DNA of 64,000 nt, taken from Adlercreutzia sp. ZJ473 (lineage in GTDB: Bacteria > Actinomycetota > Coriobacteriia > Coriobacteriales > Eggerthellaceae). Below are positions 1-8,169 of this stretch, in pieces (position 1 is the first letter of the stretch; the number at the start of each line of letters is the position of its first letter). The notes below the pieces were generated by a model. The model saw only the letters and a program-made list of their open reading frames with translations. It had not been told where the DNA came from and ran no database searches. The stretch is taken from NCBI RefSeq assembly GCF_013185065.1, contig NZ_JAAVTO010000005.1:1-64000 (forward strand), in the 5' to 3' direction. A program made the translations under genes and the position numbers.

Positions 1-741
1 ATTTGGATTTTTTTGCTCTTGGATGCGGCCAACCGTGCCGAATGTCATCGACCCTTCACGCAGCCCCAGCTCTTTTCTTTTGGCGGCTCTGCAATCATCC
101 GAATAAGAAAAACGCTTTAAATCGATAGCGTTTGAAAAAGTCGTGTATTTGTTAGAAGCCACAGCACGCTTGCCGAATCTCGCCAAGCCTGCTTTTAGAG
201 AGCACCCAAACATGTGATCCGCGATAAATCTAGTTGGATAAGAAAAGACACTCCACATAATCTTATGGAGAGAAAGCCCCTCTGAAGCCAGATGAGAATG
301 TGCGATTGCGTGACAGCCAAATTTTTTTGCTATAGCCAAGTAAACAGCCGCACTGCTTCCGATATGACCATGAACAACGCGGTATTCAGGATGTTCCGAA
401 AAGAATTGAATACATTGTCTACGATAGCTGGCAATATTGAATCCATCTAGCTTTTCTATGGAATAGATTTTGCCGCCCAAGTCACGAATCTCGTCATCGA
501 AATAGCATTTCTCTTTCGTATGAACCAAAAAATCAAACTGAACCAGGGAGCGATCAATCGATCTATAAAGATTCATAATCATCGATTCCGCTCCCGCGCC
601 ATTCATAGACCCAATTACCTGGAGAACCCGAATAGGCCCGTTGTTATCTCCACTGCCACGGTATAAGCTAACTGCATCTTCCATTTTGCTTGAAACTTCG
701 TTACAAACAGCCTTTTCAGGCACGCCATTCAGCTCTACCAT
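1..741 (-). CDS. Glycosyltransferase, GT4-like (partial, runs off left edge)
   Basis: An open frame continues without a stop to base 1, giving about 247 codons. The N-terminal Rossmann strand reads RVLQVIGSMNGAGAESMIMN, the classic start of EpsF-like GT4 retaining glycosyltransferases, followed by an HGHIGSSA donor-domain stretch. The last visible residues, GTVGRIQEQKNP, are the start of the second GT-B domain, so roughly the C-terminal third is missing. The start is either ATG at 741, overlapping the upstream LicD stop by 26 bases and implying coupling, or ATG at 684. It probably transfers a sugar to a lipid-linked capsule repeat unit on the cytoplasmic face. The region is visibly AT-richer than most of the window. 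Confidence 0.85.
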   Translation of the reverse strand, partial: MVELNGVPEKAVCNEVSSKMEDAVSLYRGSGDNNGPIRVLQVIGSMNGAGAESMIMNLYRSIDRSLVQFDFLVHTKEKCYFDDEIRDLGGKIYSIEKLDGFNIASYRRQCIQFFSEHPEYRVVHGHIGSSAAVYLAIAKKFGCHAIAHSHLASEGLSLHKIMWSVFSYPTRFIADHMFGCSLKAGLARFGKRAVASNKYTTFSNAIDLKRFSYSDDCRAAKRKELGLREGSMTFGTVGRIQEQKNPN

Positions 742-1522
742 GAGACGGCTCTTCTCTCTTTATTGGCGTTCTCCAGTTTTGTCCATATACCTGACATAAA
801 TAACCCTCGGGATTCTTTACGGTAAAGTAAGCCTTCCCGGAATAACCAACCAAATCACCATCGCAACAGTTTGGTTCTTTAAGCTCTTTTTCAAGAGAAT
901 AAACTGAGGAAAAATTAACCAAGTATTCGGCTTCGCTGAAATCTACCGTATGCTCTATTTTCCAAAGCAATTTGCGATATCTCGACATCGGCGCAAGCCT
1001 GGCAAAACCGCCAAACACTTTGCGAAGCAACAACCCTCCACCCGAAAGAGTTGTGTTTTTAGAATCAAAGTGATATCCGATCTTTTCCAGCTTTCTTACC
1101 ACTCGATGCAAACCGTACAACTTTTTTGCATTATCTGCCCGAACGCCATCCAATGGAAAAATATCTAAGAAGACACCATAATCTTCAGGGCACACCAAAT
1201 CAGGTTCAGAAAACTGCGTTCTGGTGCTCACAAATTTCCCCACGCCATACCATGCATAATCCGGTGCATTTACATCAAGAAGCTTGCAGTCAACAGATGC
1301 GGGCGTCAGAGCGATCAGTCTATCAAAATCAGGACGAGGCATATACAAATCAATATCGTCATCCCATGGAATAGGGCCGTCATGGCGTATAGCCCCAAGC
1401 ACAGCACCATACGCAAGATAGTATCGCAGTCCGTATTGATGGCATATGGAAACAAACTCATTCAGGAGTCTGATCTCTTCGCTCTGTATTTGCCCCAAAG
1501 AGAGGGTTTTTGTCTTATCCAC
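716..1522 (-). CDS. LicD family phosphotransferase/nucleotidyltransferase-fold protein
   Basis: 268 residues from a GTG start. The LicD core is clear: YYLAYGAVLGAIRH followed by PWDDDIDLYMPR, the GxLLGAxRH and DDD motifs that bind metal and nucleotide in this fold. LicD proteins transfer phosphocholine or other phospho-substituents onto surface polysaccharides. It starts four bases after the stop of a second LicD gene, so the two are a tandem paralogous pair, probably co-translated. AT-rich composition, unlike the sugar-transferase genes upstream, suggests the module was acquired horizontally. The exact substituent cannot be read from sequence. Confidence 0.88.
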   Translation of the reverse strand: MDKTKTLSLGQIQSEEIRLLNEFVSICHQYGLRYYLAYGAVLGAIRHDGPIPWDDDIDLYMPRPDFDRLIALTPASVDCKLLDVNAPDYAWYGVGKFVSTRTQFSEPDLVCPEDYGVFLDIFPLDGVRADNAKKLYGLHRVVRKLEKIGYHFDSKNTTLSGGGLLLRKVFGGFARLAPMSRYRKLLWKIEHTVDFSEAEYLVNFSSVYSLEKELKEPNCCDGDLVGYSGKAYFTVKNPEGYLCQVYGQNWRTPIKREEPSHGRAEWRA

Positions 1523-1526
1523 ACAA

Positions 1527-2342
1527 TCACCGATGCTTTATCCAATAGTATTCTCCGTGATCCTGTCGAGGACGCTCAACGGGCACAGACCAATTCTTGC
1601 CATACACTCTCTCTAAATATTGTTCTGAATCAAACAGCACAGGAAACGACCGTCCTTCGAAATCTACGAATCGTCGATGGCGCATACCGTTTATCGGCGT
1701 GCACTCCTTTTCATATCCATAAGCCGAAAACATATTTGCGATCTGTTGAGTTCCTTTTTTCGGACAAGCTGTCGCAAATCGGTAGATAAGCTTGTCATAT
1801 GATCGCTCAGGAATAATACGTCCGGCAATCCCAGCAACGCGCCTCAAACCTTTATGAGAAACCCATTCGCAATTCTCAAAATCAATAACGTAAGCACTAT
1901 TCCTGACACCACGCAAAAAACGGCAAACTTGGTAGTGAAGCCTAGAGCGAACTCCGTCCAATGGAAAAACATCTATGAAAACGCCACCGTCACAATTTGA
2001 CTTTTTCATAGACCGATCAACCAGGGACGTCCTCTCGCTGACAATCTTCACCCAAAGACAGCCATTACCCCCCTCCACCAATCTACATTCATTCATCCGT
2101 GGAGCCAGCGTAATTAATCTGTCATATTCAGGTCGCGTCATAACAATATCGATATCATCATCCCAAGGAATAAAACCAGCGTGTCTTACTGCCCCTAGCA
2201 AAGTTCCATAAGCAAGCGAATACGTTAAGCCGCTAGAAGCGCATACGTCGTCGAACTCGCACAGCATCCTGTATGCTTCAGTCTGAATTTCTTGCAACGT
2301 AAGCTGGCGTAAAACATTTCCGCAATCTTGATCTGCTTCCAT
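1527..2342 (-). CDS. LicD family protein (second copy)
   Basis: 271 residues. ATG at 2342 is preferred over a TTG twelve bases upstream because AAGGG lies just before it. LicD motifs are YSLAYGTLLGAVRH and PWDDDIDIVMTRPEYDRL, with the conserved aspartates intact. It is only moderately similar to the following LicD gene, so it is unlikely to be a very recent duplication. It probably decorates capsule or teichoic-type polymer with a phospho-group. It is the first intact gene after the insertion element in the minus-strand capsule arm, so its expression may now depend on read-through from, or a promoter near, the element. Confidence 0.88.
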   Translation of the reverse strand: MEADQDCGNVLRQLTLQEIQTEAYRMLCEFDDVCASSGLTYSLAYGTLLGAVRHAGFIPWDDDIDIVMTRPEYDRLITLAPRMNECRLVEGGNGCLWVKIVSERTSLVDRSMKKSNCDGGVFIDVFPLDGVRSRLHYQVCRFLRGVRNSAYVIDFENCEWVSHKGLRRVAGIAGRIIPERSYDKLIYRFATACPKKGTQQIANMFSAYGYEKECTPINGMRHRRFVDFEGRSFPVLFDSEQYLERVYGKNWSVPVERPRQDHGEYYWIKHR

Positions 2343-2498
2343 AATGCCCTTCAATCCACCCGCAATCCTCTAGAAGTCATCGATTTAGTTTTGTGGCCTT
2401 CCTGAATCTGGTGTTGTTTTGTCAATTTCTGTCCCCGTTTCGGGTCCAGCAACACGACTCTTATGGAGAATTGTGTTGCCCACCTGCCCTGACCTGGG
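2343..2498. other. Gene-free strip between licD and the insertion element
   Basis: About 155 bases of mixed composition. Read on the minus strand, no frame resembles the missing part of the interrupted glycosyltransferase, so the rest of that gene was lost and not merely displaced. I see no promoter I can defend. Confidence 0.5.
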
Positions 2499-2684
2499 GT
2501 ATTGCGATTTCATGCGGCAACTTTCATGCTTGTCTCGAGCTTCCGAGTAAACCTACCGACAACTATTTCCGATAGCGCGGATGCCGAAGCGTATCGGAAG
2601 CGGGAATAAGGAGGGCGCAGGGCGCCGACACCGCCCCACACCCCCATTGCGGCATCTGCGTCATCGGAGGATTGGAGAACTCCC

Positions 2685-2990
2685 GTGAACAGCAGAGAGG
2701 CCAACAGGAAAAGAAGGCTCGCATATACAGAGGGCCTGCTGCCCGACGCATACGCAAGCGAGTGCGTAAAGCCCGACGGAGATGTGCTTTCTGCACATGA
2801 AGTCGAACTCGCCGCACTTGAAAGAATCAAGCAAAACGAACACAGCGCATGGGACGTACTGTGCGTTGAGGCACTCTCAGAGAAGTGCTTCTCGCGCGGA
2901 TGTGCCTTTAATGATGGTGCAATTGAAGACTGCCCCGGGTGGTGCAGGTTTGCCATCTTAGGATTTGAAGGCTGGGTGATGGCCTCATGA
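2685..2990 (+). CDS. Small ORF translationally coupled to the transposase
   Basis: 101 residues from GTG, with GGAGG about 14 bases upstream. Its TGA overlaps the transposase ATG as ATGA, the usual sign of translational coupling. The protein is basic at the N terminus and has a Cys/Trp-containing C-terminal half (EDCPGWCRFAILGFEGW). I do not recognise a family. Because it lies between the proposed left end and the transposase, it is either an accessory protein of the element or a leader ORF setting transposase translation. Confidence 0.55.
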   Translation: MNSREANRKRRLAYTEGLLPDAYASECVKPDGDVLSAHEVELAALERIKQNEHSAWDVLCVEALSEKCFSRGCAFNDGAIEDCPGWCRFAILGFEGWVMAS

Positions 2991-4324
2991 GCAGGATACG
3001 CCCAGCAGATGTTGGCCTGCCGAACAGCGTCCGCGTCGACAAGGCAGGTCCGAACGCCGACTTTACCGACCTCCACGTCACTATCGATGCCCCCGATCTT
3101 GCATGCCCTGGGTGCGGGCGCACCATGACGGGACACGGCAGCTATGCCAAACGCATGGCGCACGTCGTGGGCGAGACGCCCTGCGCATTGACTGTCAAGG
3201 TCAAAAGGCTCAGGTGCAGAAGATGCGGGGCCACGAAAAGCGCCGACGTCCCCTTCGCTTCTGCCGTAAGCCCCGCCATCACCGATGCGCTCGAGGAACA
3301 CGTCATCAATCTTTTGAGGAGAAGGCAAACCATCACCGAGGTGGCATGTGTCCGCGACGTCTCGCACGACACGGTGCGCCTTGTCGTAAACGGCGTGCAT
3401 ATCAAAAAGCCAGCACTTCCCTGCATAATGCTCATAGACGAGATACACGCCATGAGCTACCGGGAATCCGACACGGGAAAGCAGGTTTGTGCGTTTTGGG
3501 CCTGCGCCTACGACGGTGCCACAGGATATCTGATCGATGTCATTGAAGGTAGAGACGCAGATGATATGGATCAGTGGTTCAAGCAGTTCGGACTCGATGA
3601 GCGCAAACACGTCGCCTTCTTCTGCTCGGACATGCACGACGCCTGCCTGAACGCAGCAAAGAAGTGGCGTAGGCTCGCATGCATAGGAGTTGACCGGTTC
3701 CATGTCGCAAAGACTGGTGTTTCCTGCATGGATGATGCCCGGTGTCGTCTGCAGAAGGGCGCGAGCAACGGAGCCGACATTAAGAGACGTCACCGAAAGC
3801 TTGCGGCCAACCGGGGAAAGAGAAGACGTGAGCACAAAGACGCGCCGTGGATCGAGGTCGAGAAGAAGACGATATGCGGCATGCTCGCCATTTGCGATAC
3901 CAAGCACTCTCACCTCAGGCAGGCCTACCTGACACTTCAGCTCTACTACATATGGCAAGACCATCACTGGACCGACAGATGCGAATGCGAGAAGGCTCTT
4001 GACAGCTGGATTAGCAAGGCAAGCGCGCTCGAGGTGCCTGAGATGAGGAGATTTGCCAAAACCGTCGCCAGGTACAAGCGCTACCTGGTAACGGCAACGA
4101 TAAGTCATATCAACACGGCACGGGCAGAGTCGACCAACGACAAGATCAAGGAGCTCAAACGCAAAAGCCGCGGGTTCGGCACCTTCAAGGAGACCAGAAG
4201 ACGACTGCTCTTGGCCTTCGGTGCACCGAATGCTGTTGAGGGCGCCACTGCCTACACAAGGAGGAAGAAGGCTCAAGCCGCTGCCTTTGTCTCCAAATCT
4301 TCCAAGCGCAAGAAGAAGCGCTAG
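2987..4324 (+). CDS. ISL3 family transposase
   Basis: 445 residues. An N-terminal zinc ribbon has Cys pairs at about residues 40/43 (CPGCG) and 77/80 (CRRCG), the zf-ISL3 signature. A helix-turn-helix segment follows (TEVACVRDVSHDTVRLVV), then a DDE domain with LIDEIHAM, a GVDRFHVAK block and a late RAESTNDKIK glutamate. Length fits a full ISL3 transposase and the frame is intact, so the element may be active. It reads opposite to the capsule arm in which it sits. Confidence 0.93.
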   Translation: MSRIRPADVGLPNSVRVDKAGPNADFTDLHVTIDAPDLACPGCGRTMTGHGSYAKRMAHVVGETPCALTVKVKRLRCRRCGATKSADVPFASAVSPAITDALEEHVINLLRRRQTITEVACVRDVSHDTVRLVVNGVHIKKPALPCIMLIDEIHAMSYRESDTGKQVCAFWACAYDGATGYLIDVIEGRDADDMDQWFKQFGLDERKHVAFFCSDMHDACLNAAKKWRRLACIGVDRFHVAKTGVSCMDDARCRLQKGASNGADIKRRHRKLAANRGKRRREHKDAPWIEVEKKTICGMLAICDTKHSHLRQAYLTLQLYYIWQDHHWTDRCECEKALDSWISKASALEVPEMRRFAKTVARYKRYLVTATISHINTARAESTNDKIKELKRKSRGFGTFKETRRRLLLAFGAPNAVEGATAYTRRKKAQAAAFVSKSSKRKKKR

Positions 4325-4395
4325 GGGCTGAGTGTGACGCACTTGCCTGTGCCCGGAAGCCCACCTGAGCTCAAGGTCGCATGATGTCGTTTTCC

Positions 4396-4603
4396 TGGTT
4401 GGCGCGCCCGCCTTCCCGAAGTCCACAAGTTTGACGCTTGAGGGCAGACCGCCGACACCCTCCGACGCGTCTCCGCAGAGCACGTCGACCCTCCAGCCGA
4501 GAGCGGACAAGCCTGCGACGAGATTGGACATTACACGCTGCACGCCACCCATCCCTCCGAGGGGCATGAGCACAGTTATCTTGGATTCGCGAATCGCGCC
4601 CAT
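4396..4603 (-). pseudogene. Glycosyltransferase N-terminal fragment cut by the insertion element
   Basis: ATG at 4603 opens a frame reading ITVLMPLGGMGGVQRVMSNL, an unmistakable GT4 N-terminal strand and loop, and continues to FGKAGAPT at the element boundary after about 69 codons. Beyond that the frame runs antisense through the transposase. The start follows the upstream glycosyltransferase stop by four bases, as expected for an operon. The remaining ~300 codons are not found on the other side of the element. The loss removes one sugar-transfer step, so the polysaccharide made today probably differs from the ancestral one. Confidence 0.85.
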
Positions 4604-4607
4604 GGCG

Positions 4608-5762
4608 TCAGCTTGCGACCCTCGCGTACACAAGGGCGGTCTCTCTGATGGCCGCGCCAAGCTCGAAGCGTCGCACGGACGAGAGGGCGCCCTCGGCGAG
4701 GCGCGGCCCAAGACTTGGGTCTCCCATAAGCTCGGAGACCGCGGAGGCGATGGCCTCAGGCGTCGCCTCAGACAGCAGCAGCCCGTTCTCCCGGTCGACC
4801 AACAGGTCGGGGTCGACGCCGCGGATGGAGCTCGCCACCACGGGCAGGCCGCTCGCCATGGCCTCCATAACCGAGACGGGCAGCCCCTCGTGAACGGAGG
4901 GGAACACCAGGCAGTCGCATGCGGCCATGATGCCGGCCATGTCGTCGCGGAAGCCCAGAAGCGAGATGCGATCCGAGACGCCAAGCTCCCTCGCCTGCTC
5001 TAGCAGGCTCTCGCGCTCGGAGCCCTCCCCGCATACCACCAAGCGAACCGCCCCTGGCAGCAAGGGAAGCGCCTCCACTATGGCACGCTGGTTCTTGCGT
5101 GGGATGAGGTCGCCCACCGACAGGATCGCGAAGTTGTCATCGCCGATTCCGAGCTCACTGCGCTTGGGCCCGCGCGGCTTCGCCGCCGCGAACCGGGAGA
5201 GGTCCACGCCGACCCCGGGCACGTACTCCACCCTGCAGCGCGCGAAGCGCTCGGCACGCTCGTGGTCCTCGCGGTTGATGGTCACGAGCACGTCGGTGAA
5301 GTGGCTCATGAGCCTCTCGACCGGGTACCAGAGGAGCCAGTTGGCCAGGGGAGCCCCGTCGTAGAAGTGGAAGCCGTGCGCGGTGTAGACGACCCTCGTG
5401 CCGGTTCGGCGCGCGTCGCGGGCCGCGAGCCTCGTCAAGACTCCGCCCACGGGGGTATGGGCGTGCACGAGGTCGAAGCGCTCTCGGGAGAAGAGCTCGC
5501 ACAATTGCCCATAGGCAACGAAGGTCTGCTTAGAGAACGGGCTGCGCGCGAAGTCCACGTTAACGAAGCGGTCGCAGTACGGTATCTCGCAGACACCGTC
5601 CGGGTAGTCGTTTCTGGCCGCCACCCAGGTCTCCCAGCCCTGCTCCTTGAACCACTTGAGGTAGGGGATGTGGAACTTCGCTATGTGCCCTCGCACGAGC
5701 GTCGCGCTGAACAGCACCCTCCCGCGGCCGGGGAAGCCGGCGAGCCTCGCGGCGTCGCTCAC
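4608..5762 (-). CDS. Glycosyltransferase family 4 (EpsD/CapM-like)
   Basis: 384 residues from a GTG that overlaps the upstream sugar-transferase stop as GTGA. The open frame extends further upstream, but that part is antisense-type low-complexity translation. Landmarks are HAHTPVGG and YTAHGFHFYDGAP in the acceptor domain, ILSVGDLIPRKNQ at the domain boundary, and the GT4 donor signature PSVHEGLPVSVMEAMASGLP with the EX7E glutamates. It should add the second sugar to the lipid-linked repeat unit. Coupled to the initiating transferase, so the two act in sequence. Confidence 0.93.
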   Translation of the reverse strand: MSDAARLAGFPGRGRVLFSATLVRGHIAKFHIPYLKWFKEQGWETWVAARNDYPDGVCEIPYCDRFVNVDFARSPFSKQTFVAYGQLCELFSRERFDLVHAHTPVGGVLTRLAARDARRTGTRVVYTAHGFHFYDGAPLANWLLWYPVERLMSHFTDVLVTINREDHERAERFARCRVEYVPGVGVDLSRFAAAKPRGPKRSELGIGDDNFAILSVGDLIPRKNQRAIVEALPLLPGAVRLVVCGEGSERESLLEQARELGVSDRISLLGFRDDMAGIMAACDCLVFPSVHEGLPVSVMEAMASGLPVVASSIRGVDPDLLVDRENGLLLSEATPEAIASAVSELMGDPSLGPRLAEGALSSVRRFELGAAIRETALVYARVAS

Positions 5763-6526
5763 CTCGCACCCCTCCCCGTGCCGAGGACGCCGAGGGTGCG
5801 CAGGACGAGCCCGAGGTCGAGCGCGAGGCTCCTCTTCTCGATGTACTCCAGGTCGAGCACCACCTTCTCCCTCGGCAGCAGGTCGTAGCCGCCGCTCACC
5901 TGCGCGAGGCCGGAGAGGCCCGGGCGCACCTTCGTGCGGTAGCGCCAGCCCACGATCCTCTCCTCGAACGCCTCGCAGAAGGCGGGGCGCTCCGGGCGCG
6001 GGCCTATGAGGGACATGTCGCCCCTGACGACGTTCCAGAACTGCGGGACCTCGTCGACGCGGTGGTCGCGCATCCAGCGGCCGAAGGGCGTGACGCGCGG
6101 GTCGCCGTCGGCCGCCCAGCGGGCGCCTAGCGCCTCGGCGTCGGCGTACATGGAGCGGAACTTGTACACCCGGAACACCCTTCCGCCCCGGCCGTCGCGC
6201 TCCTGCGCGTAGATCGCGGGCCCCGGGGACTCCGACTTTATCCTGAGCGCCACCGCCGCCATGGGGAGCGCGAGCACTATGAGCGCCAGCCCGCACGCGC
6301 ACACGTCGAACGCGCGCTTCACGGCTCGGTACCCCAGGCCGCCCGCGACATGCGGCTCCTCGAGCACGACCACGTCATCGCCCGGCAGGAGCCTCCTAAG
6401 CACGTCGGCGGGGATGCCCCCCTCGCGCAGGCCCGGCTCGTGCCTGCCGGCCGCGTCGGCCTCAGCCGCGGCCCTGCGCTCCTCGGGCGTGACGCAGCCC
6501 TCCGCGACCTGCGCGGCGACGCTCAT
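5759..6526 (-). CDS. Undecaprenyl-phosphate sugar-1-phosphate transferase (initiating glycosyltransferase)
   Basis: 255 residues of the bacterial sugar transferase family (WbaP/CpsE C-terminal type). A membrane segment at about 75-95 (FDVCACGLALIVLALPMAAV) precedes the catalytic core: GPAIYAQERDGRGGRVFRVYKF as a gapped family motif, the VDEVPQFWNVVRGDMSLIGP block and PRPE. It moves a sugar phosphate from a UDP-sugar onto undecaprenyl phosphate at the inner membrane face, the first step of capsule assembly. A ~70-residue hydrophilic N-terminal extension precedes the membrane segment; its role is unknown. Confidence 0.92.
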   Translation of the reverse strand: MSVAAQVAEGCVTPEERRAAAEADAAGRHEPGLREGGIPADVLRRLLPGDDVVVLEEPHVAGGLGYRAVKRAFDVCACGLALIVLALPMAAVALRIKSESPGPAIYAQERDGRGGRVFRVYKFRSMYADAEALGARWAADGDPRVTPFGRWMRDHRVDEVPQFWNVVRGDMSLIGPRPERPAFCEAFEERIVGWRYRTKVRPGLSGLAQVSGGYDLLPREKVVLDLEYIEKRSLALDLGLVLRTLGVLGTGRGAR

Positions 6527-6910
6527 GAGCAGGCCCCCGCTTCCTGCCGGACATGTTGCCGGACATGTCGGGTCTGCTGGGTCAATTGACCCAGCGAGCC
6601 ATCCGGACGCGGGGCGCGGGGCGCGCCCGAGGCGGCTCGATGTACCGAATCAGGGACAGAAGCGCGCCCGCAGGCCGCACCGCGCCCGCAGGCCGCGCCG
6701 CCCTCGCCATCGCCCCCCAACTTCCTGAAATCGGCCTTTTCGGAAGTCACGGCGCGCGAGAAAGCGCAAACCGACCCGCGCGGCCCGCGCCTGACCGGCT
6801 GGCGGCTGTTCGCAGACGCCAGCTCCATGTGCAGGCCCACGCAGACCTCCGTCCGCCAAGCCGATCGGCCCAGCGCCGCTTCACCCAGCGCCGCTTCAGC
6901 TATCTCGTTT
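6527..6910 (-). promoter_or_regulatory. 384-base untranslated gap between loaP and the sugar transferase
   Basis: No convincing gene. A 135-codon frame spans it and ends in an ATGA overlap with the sugar transferase, but its composition is low-complexity and it resembles no known family. The segment holds repeats and a palindrome next to the sugar-transferase start. LoaP-type antiterminators act on RNA structures in leaders of long biosynthetic operons, so this is the natural place for such a site; that is inference. Confidence 0.5.
6545..6595. repeat. Tandem 12-mer pair plus 20-bp perfect palindrome
   Basis: TGCCGGACATGT occurs twice head to tail (6545-6556, 6557-6568). It is followed by a perfect 20-bp palindrome, GCTGGGTCAATTGACCCAGC, at 6576-6595. 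The block lies 19-69 bases upstream of the sugar-transferase start codon in its transcribed leader. It could be a protein operator or an RNA hairpin. Confidence 0.9.
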
Positions 6911-7423
6911 TCAGGCTCTTTTTCTGACAATCTCTAAGCCGACTTTTGTCGTTATGGCTCTTCCGAACATCTGGATCTCCAGATACGCCAGCCGTTTGTG
7001 GCGGTTGATCTTCTTGATCCAGCCGGCGTGGTTCATGAGCGGGCCCTTGAGAATGACGACCTCGTCGCCCTCTATGATTCCCTCGGACATGCCGATCACG
7101 CGATCGTTCTTCGTGGTGAAAGCGCTAATCCATGCGATATCGTCCGCTTGCAGCGGGATGAACGCGTCGTCGTTGCCCAGAAGGCGCGTGAACGCCGGCA
7201 CGCGACGCAGCTCGTACTCAACCTGCTCCACGCAGTCGGTCACCACGATCAGATAGCCCGGGAACAGAGGCTTCTCGCAGCTCTGCCATTCGCCGCGGAA
7301 CCTCACCATCGTCAGGTAGCGCGGAACGAAGCACTCCTGCACCAAGCTGTTGCTTACCAGCTGGCTGATCAGGCCGCATACGGCGTCTTCCCGCCCAGCA
7401 TACGTCTGCACCACGTACCACAT
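6911..7423 (-). CDS. loaP: NusG-family antiterminator, LoaP/RfaH-like
   Basis: 170 residues from ATG at 7423, with AAGAAGGA about 10 bases upstream; a longer upstream frame is ignored. The NGN domain is clear (MWYVVQTYAGRED, then KPLFPGYLIV), and a KOW domain follows (GDEVVILKGPLMNHAGWIKKIN). NusG paralogs at the head of polysaccharide operons (RfaH, UpxY, LoaP) bind RNA polymerase and suppress termination in long operons. First gene of the minus-strand capsule arm, which supports that role. It is not the housekeeping NusG, which normally sits beside secE and rplK. Confidence 0.85.
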   Translation of the reverse strand: MWYVVQTYAGREDAVCGLISQLVSNSLVQECFVPRYLTMVRFRGEWQSCEKPLFPGYLIVVTDCVEQVEYELRRVPAFTRLLGNDDAFIPLQADDIAWISAFTTKNDRVIGMSEGIIEGDEVVILKGPLMNHAGWIKKINRHKRLAYLEIQMFGRAITTKVGLEIVRKRA

Positions 7424-8169
7424 AACGCGCACGTCCTTCTTCAGACATGGCTTCGCCCTCAAAGCGCAGAAAACCACAGCCTGCCATGCTCCTGCCCACA
7501 CGCCGAATGCCGCGAAAACGCGCATGCTGCGCATGCCGCCCAAGGCGGTCTTGCAGGAAGACATGACAAAGCTTTGGCCTCGCTGGGCCTCGCCATTGCA
7601 ATAACGCTATTCACCGAACGATGCGCGCACGCGGCGTCGCTCCGCTCTCATGTCCACTCGCAACCACCGCCCGTAAAAAAGCTGTCGCTCCCGTGGTTCT
7701 CGAATCCAGCCACGAAACGACAGCCCAACCTGCTCATACGGCCAACGCAAAAGCCCCTGAGCCGAAGCTTCGCGCAGACTTGCGCGAGCAGCGGATAGTT
7801 GCAGAAAAAAGTATAGCAGGGGGAGAATTTTCGCCCATAATCGTTTGTTACACTAATGAAGTCTTTCGATACAGACAGGCACGCGAGAGCATGAAACAGG
7901 CTCTGGCGCATCGTGCTTTGAGGCAATATGGGAGGGCCCTCCCGCGTGCCCGAAAGCGTCCGAGAGCGTCCGCCTCGCATGCCCGAGAGCGTCCGGAAGC
8001 ACCCGAAAGAGTTCGCCCGATCTCCTCTCGCAAGCAGCTCAGCAGGGAAAACGATGCGTAACTGACGCCTTTTCTGCAACGAACGAACCGCCTGCCCCTT
8101 TGCTTTCGCTCTATAATGGATACGCTTGTATTAAAAGCACAGTTATCGGCTCAAGTAAGCGAGGTACCC
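7424..8169. other. Divergent intergenic region between the two capsule arms
   Basis: About 745 bases with no gene I can support. Around 7945-8010 a short motif close to CGAGAGCGTCCG recurs three times. The loaP-proximal part is AT-richer around 7790-7870 and probably contains its promoter. The plus-strand arm has a TATAAT at 8112-8117. Confidence 0.5.
8112..8117 (+). promoter_or_regulatory. Probable -10 box (TATAAT) for the surface-protein/sortase arm
   Basis: A consensus TATAAT lies 52 bases before the surface-protein start codon. No good -35 hexamer is visible at 16-18 bases, so strength cannot be judged. Confidence 0.55.

Larger units (their letters stand above)
2499..4395 (+). mobile_element. 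ISL3-family insertion element (ends approximate)
   Basis: The element carries an ISL3 transposase and a small coupled upstream ORF. Imperfect inverted ends are proposed near 2499-2545 and 4354-4395: both contain TCATGCG and, further in, GCTTCCG, in opposite orientation, with mismatches and a 5-base offset. ISL3 elements normally make 8-bp target duplications; none is evident here, which fits deletion of flanking sequence after insertion. It interrupts a glycosyltransferase of the capsule operon. Confidence 0.65.

Noticed and set aside
2510-4984. 824-codon minus-strand frame
   Set aside because: Only a short part (4396-4603) is a true glycosyltransferase start. The rest is antisense to the ISL3 transposase and low-complexity.
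6523-6930. 135-codon frame ending in an ATGA overlap with the sugar transferase
   Set aside because: Low-complexity Ala/Arg/Gly composition, TTG start inside loaP and no family. Treated as leader, although the overlap is noted.
6911-7423. Housekeeping nusG
   Set aside because: No secE or rplK/rplA neighbours, and its capsule-operon position fits the LoaP/RfaH paralogs.
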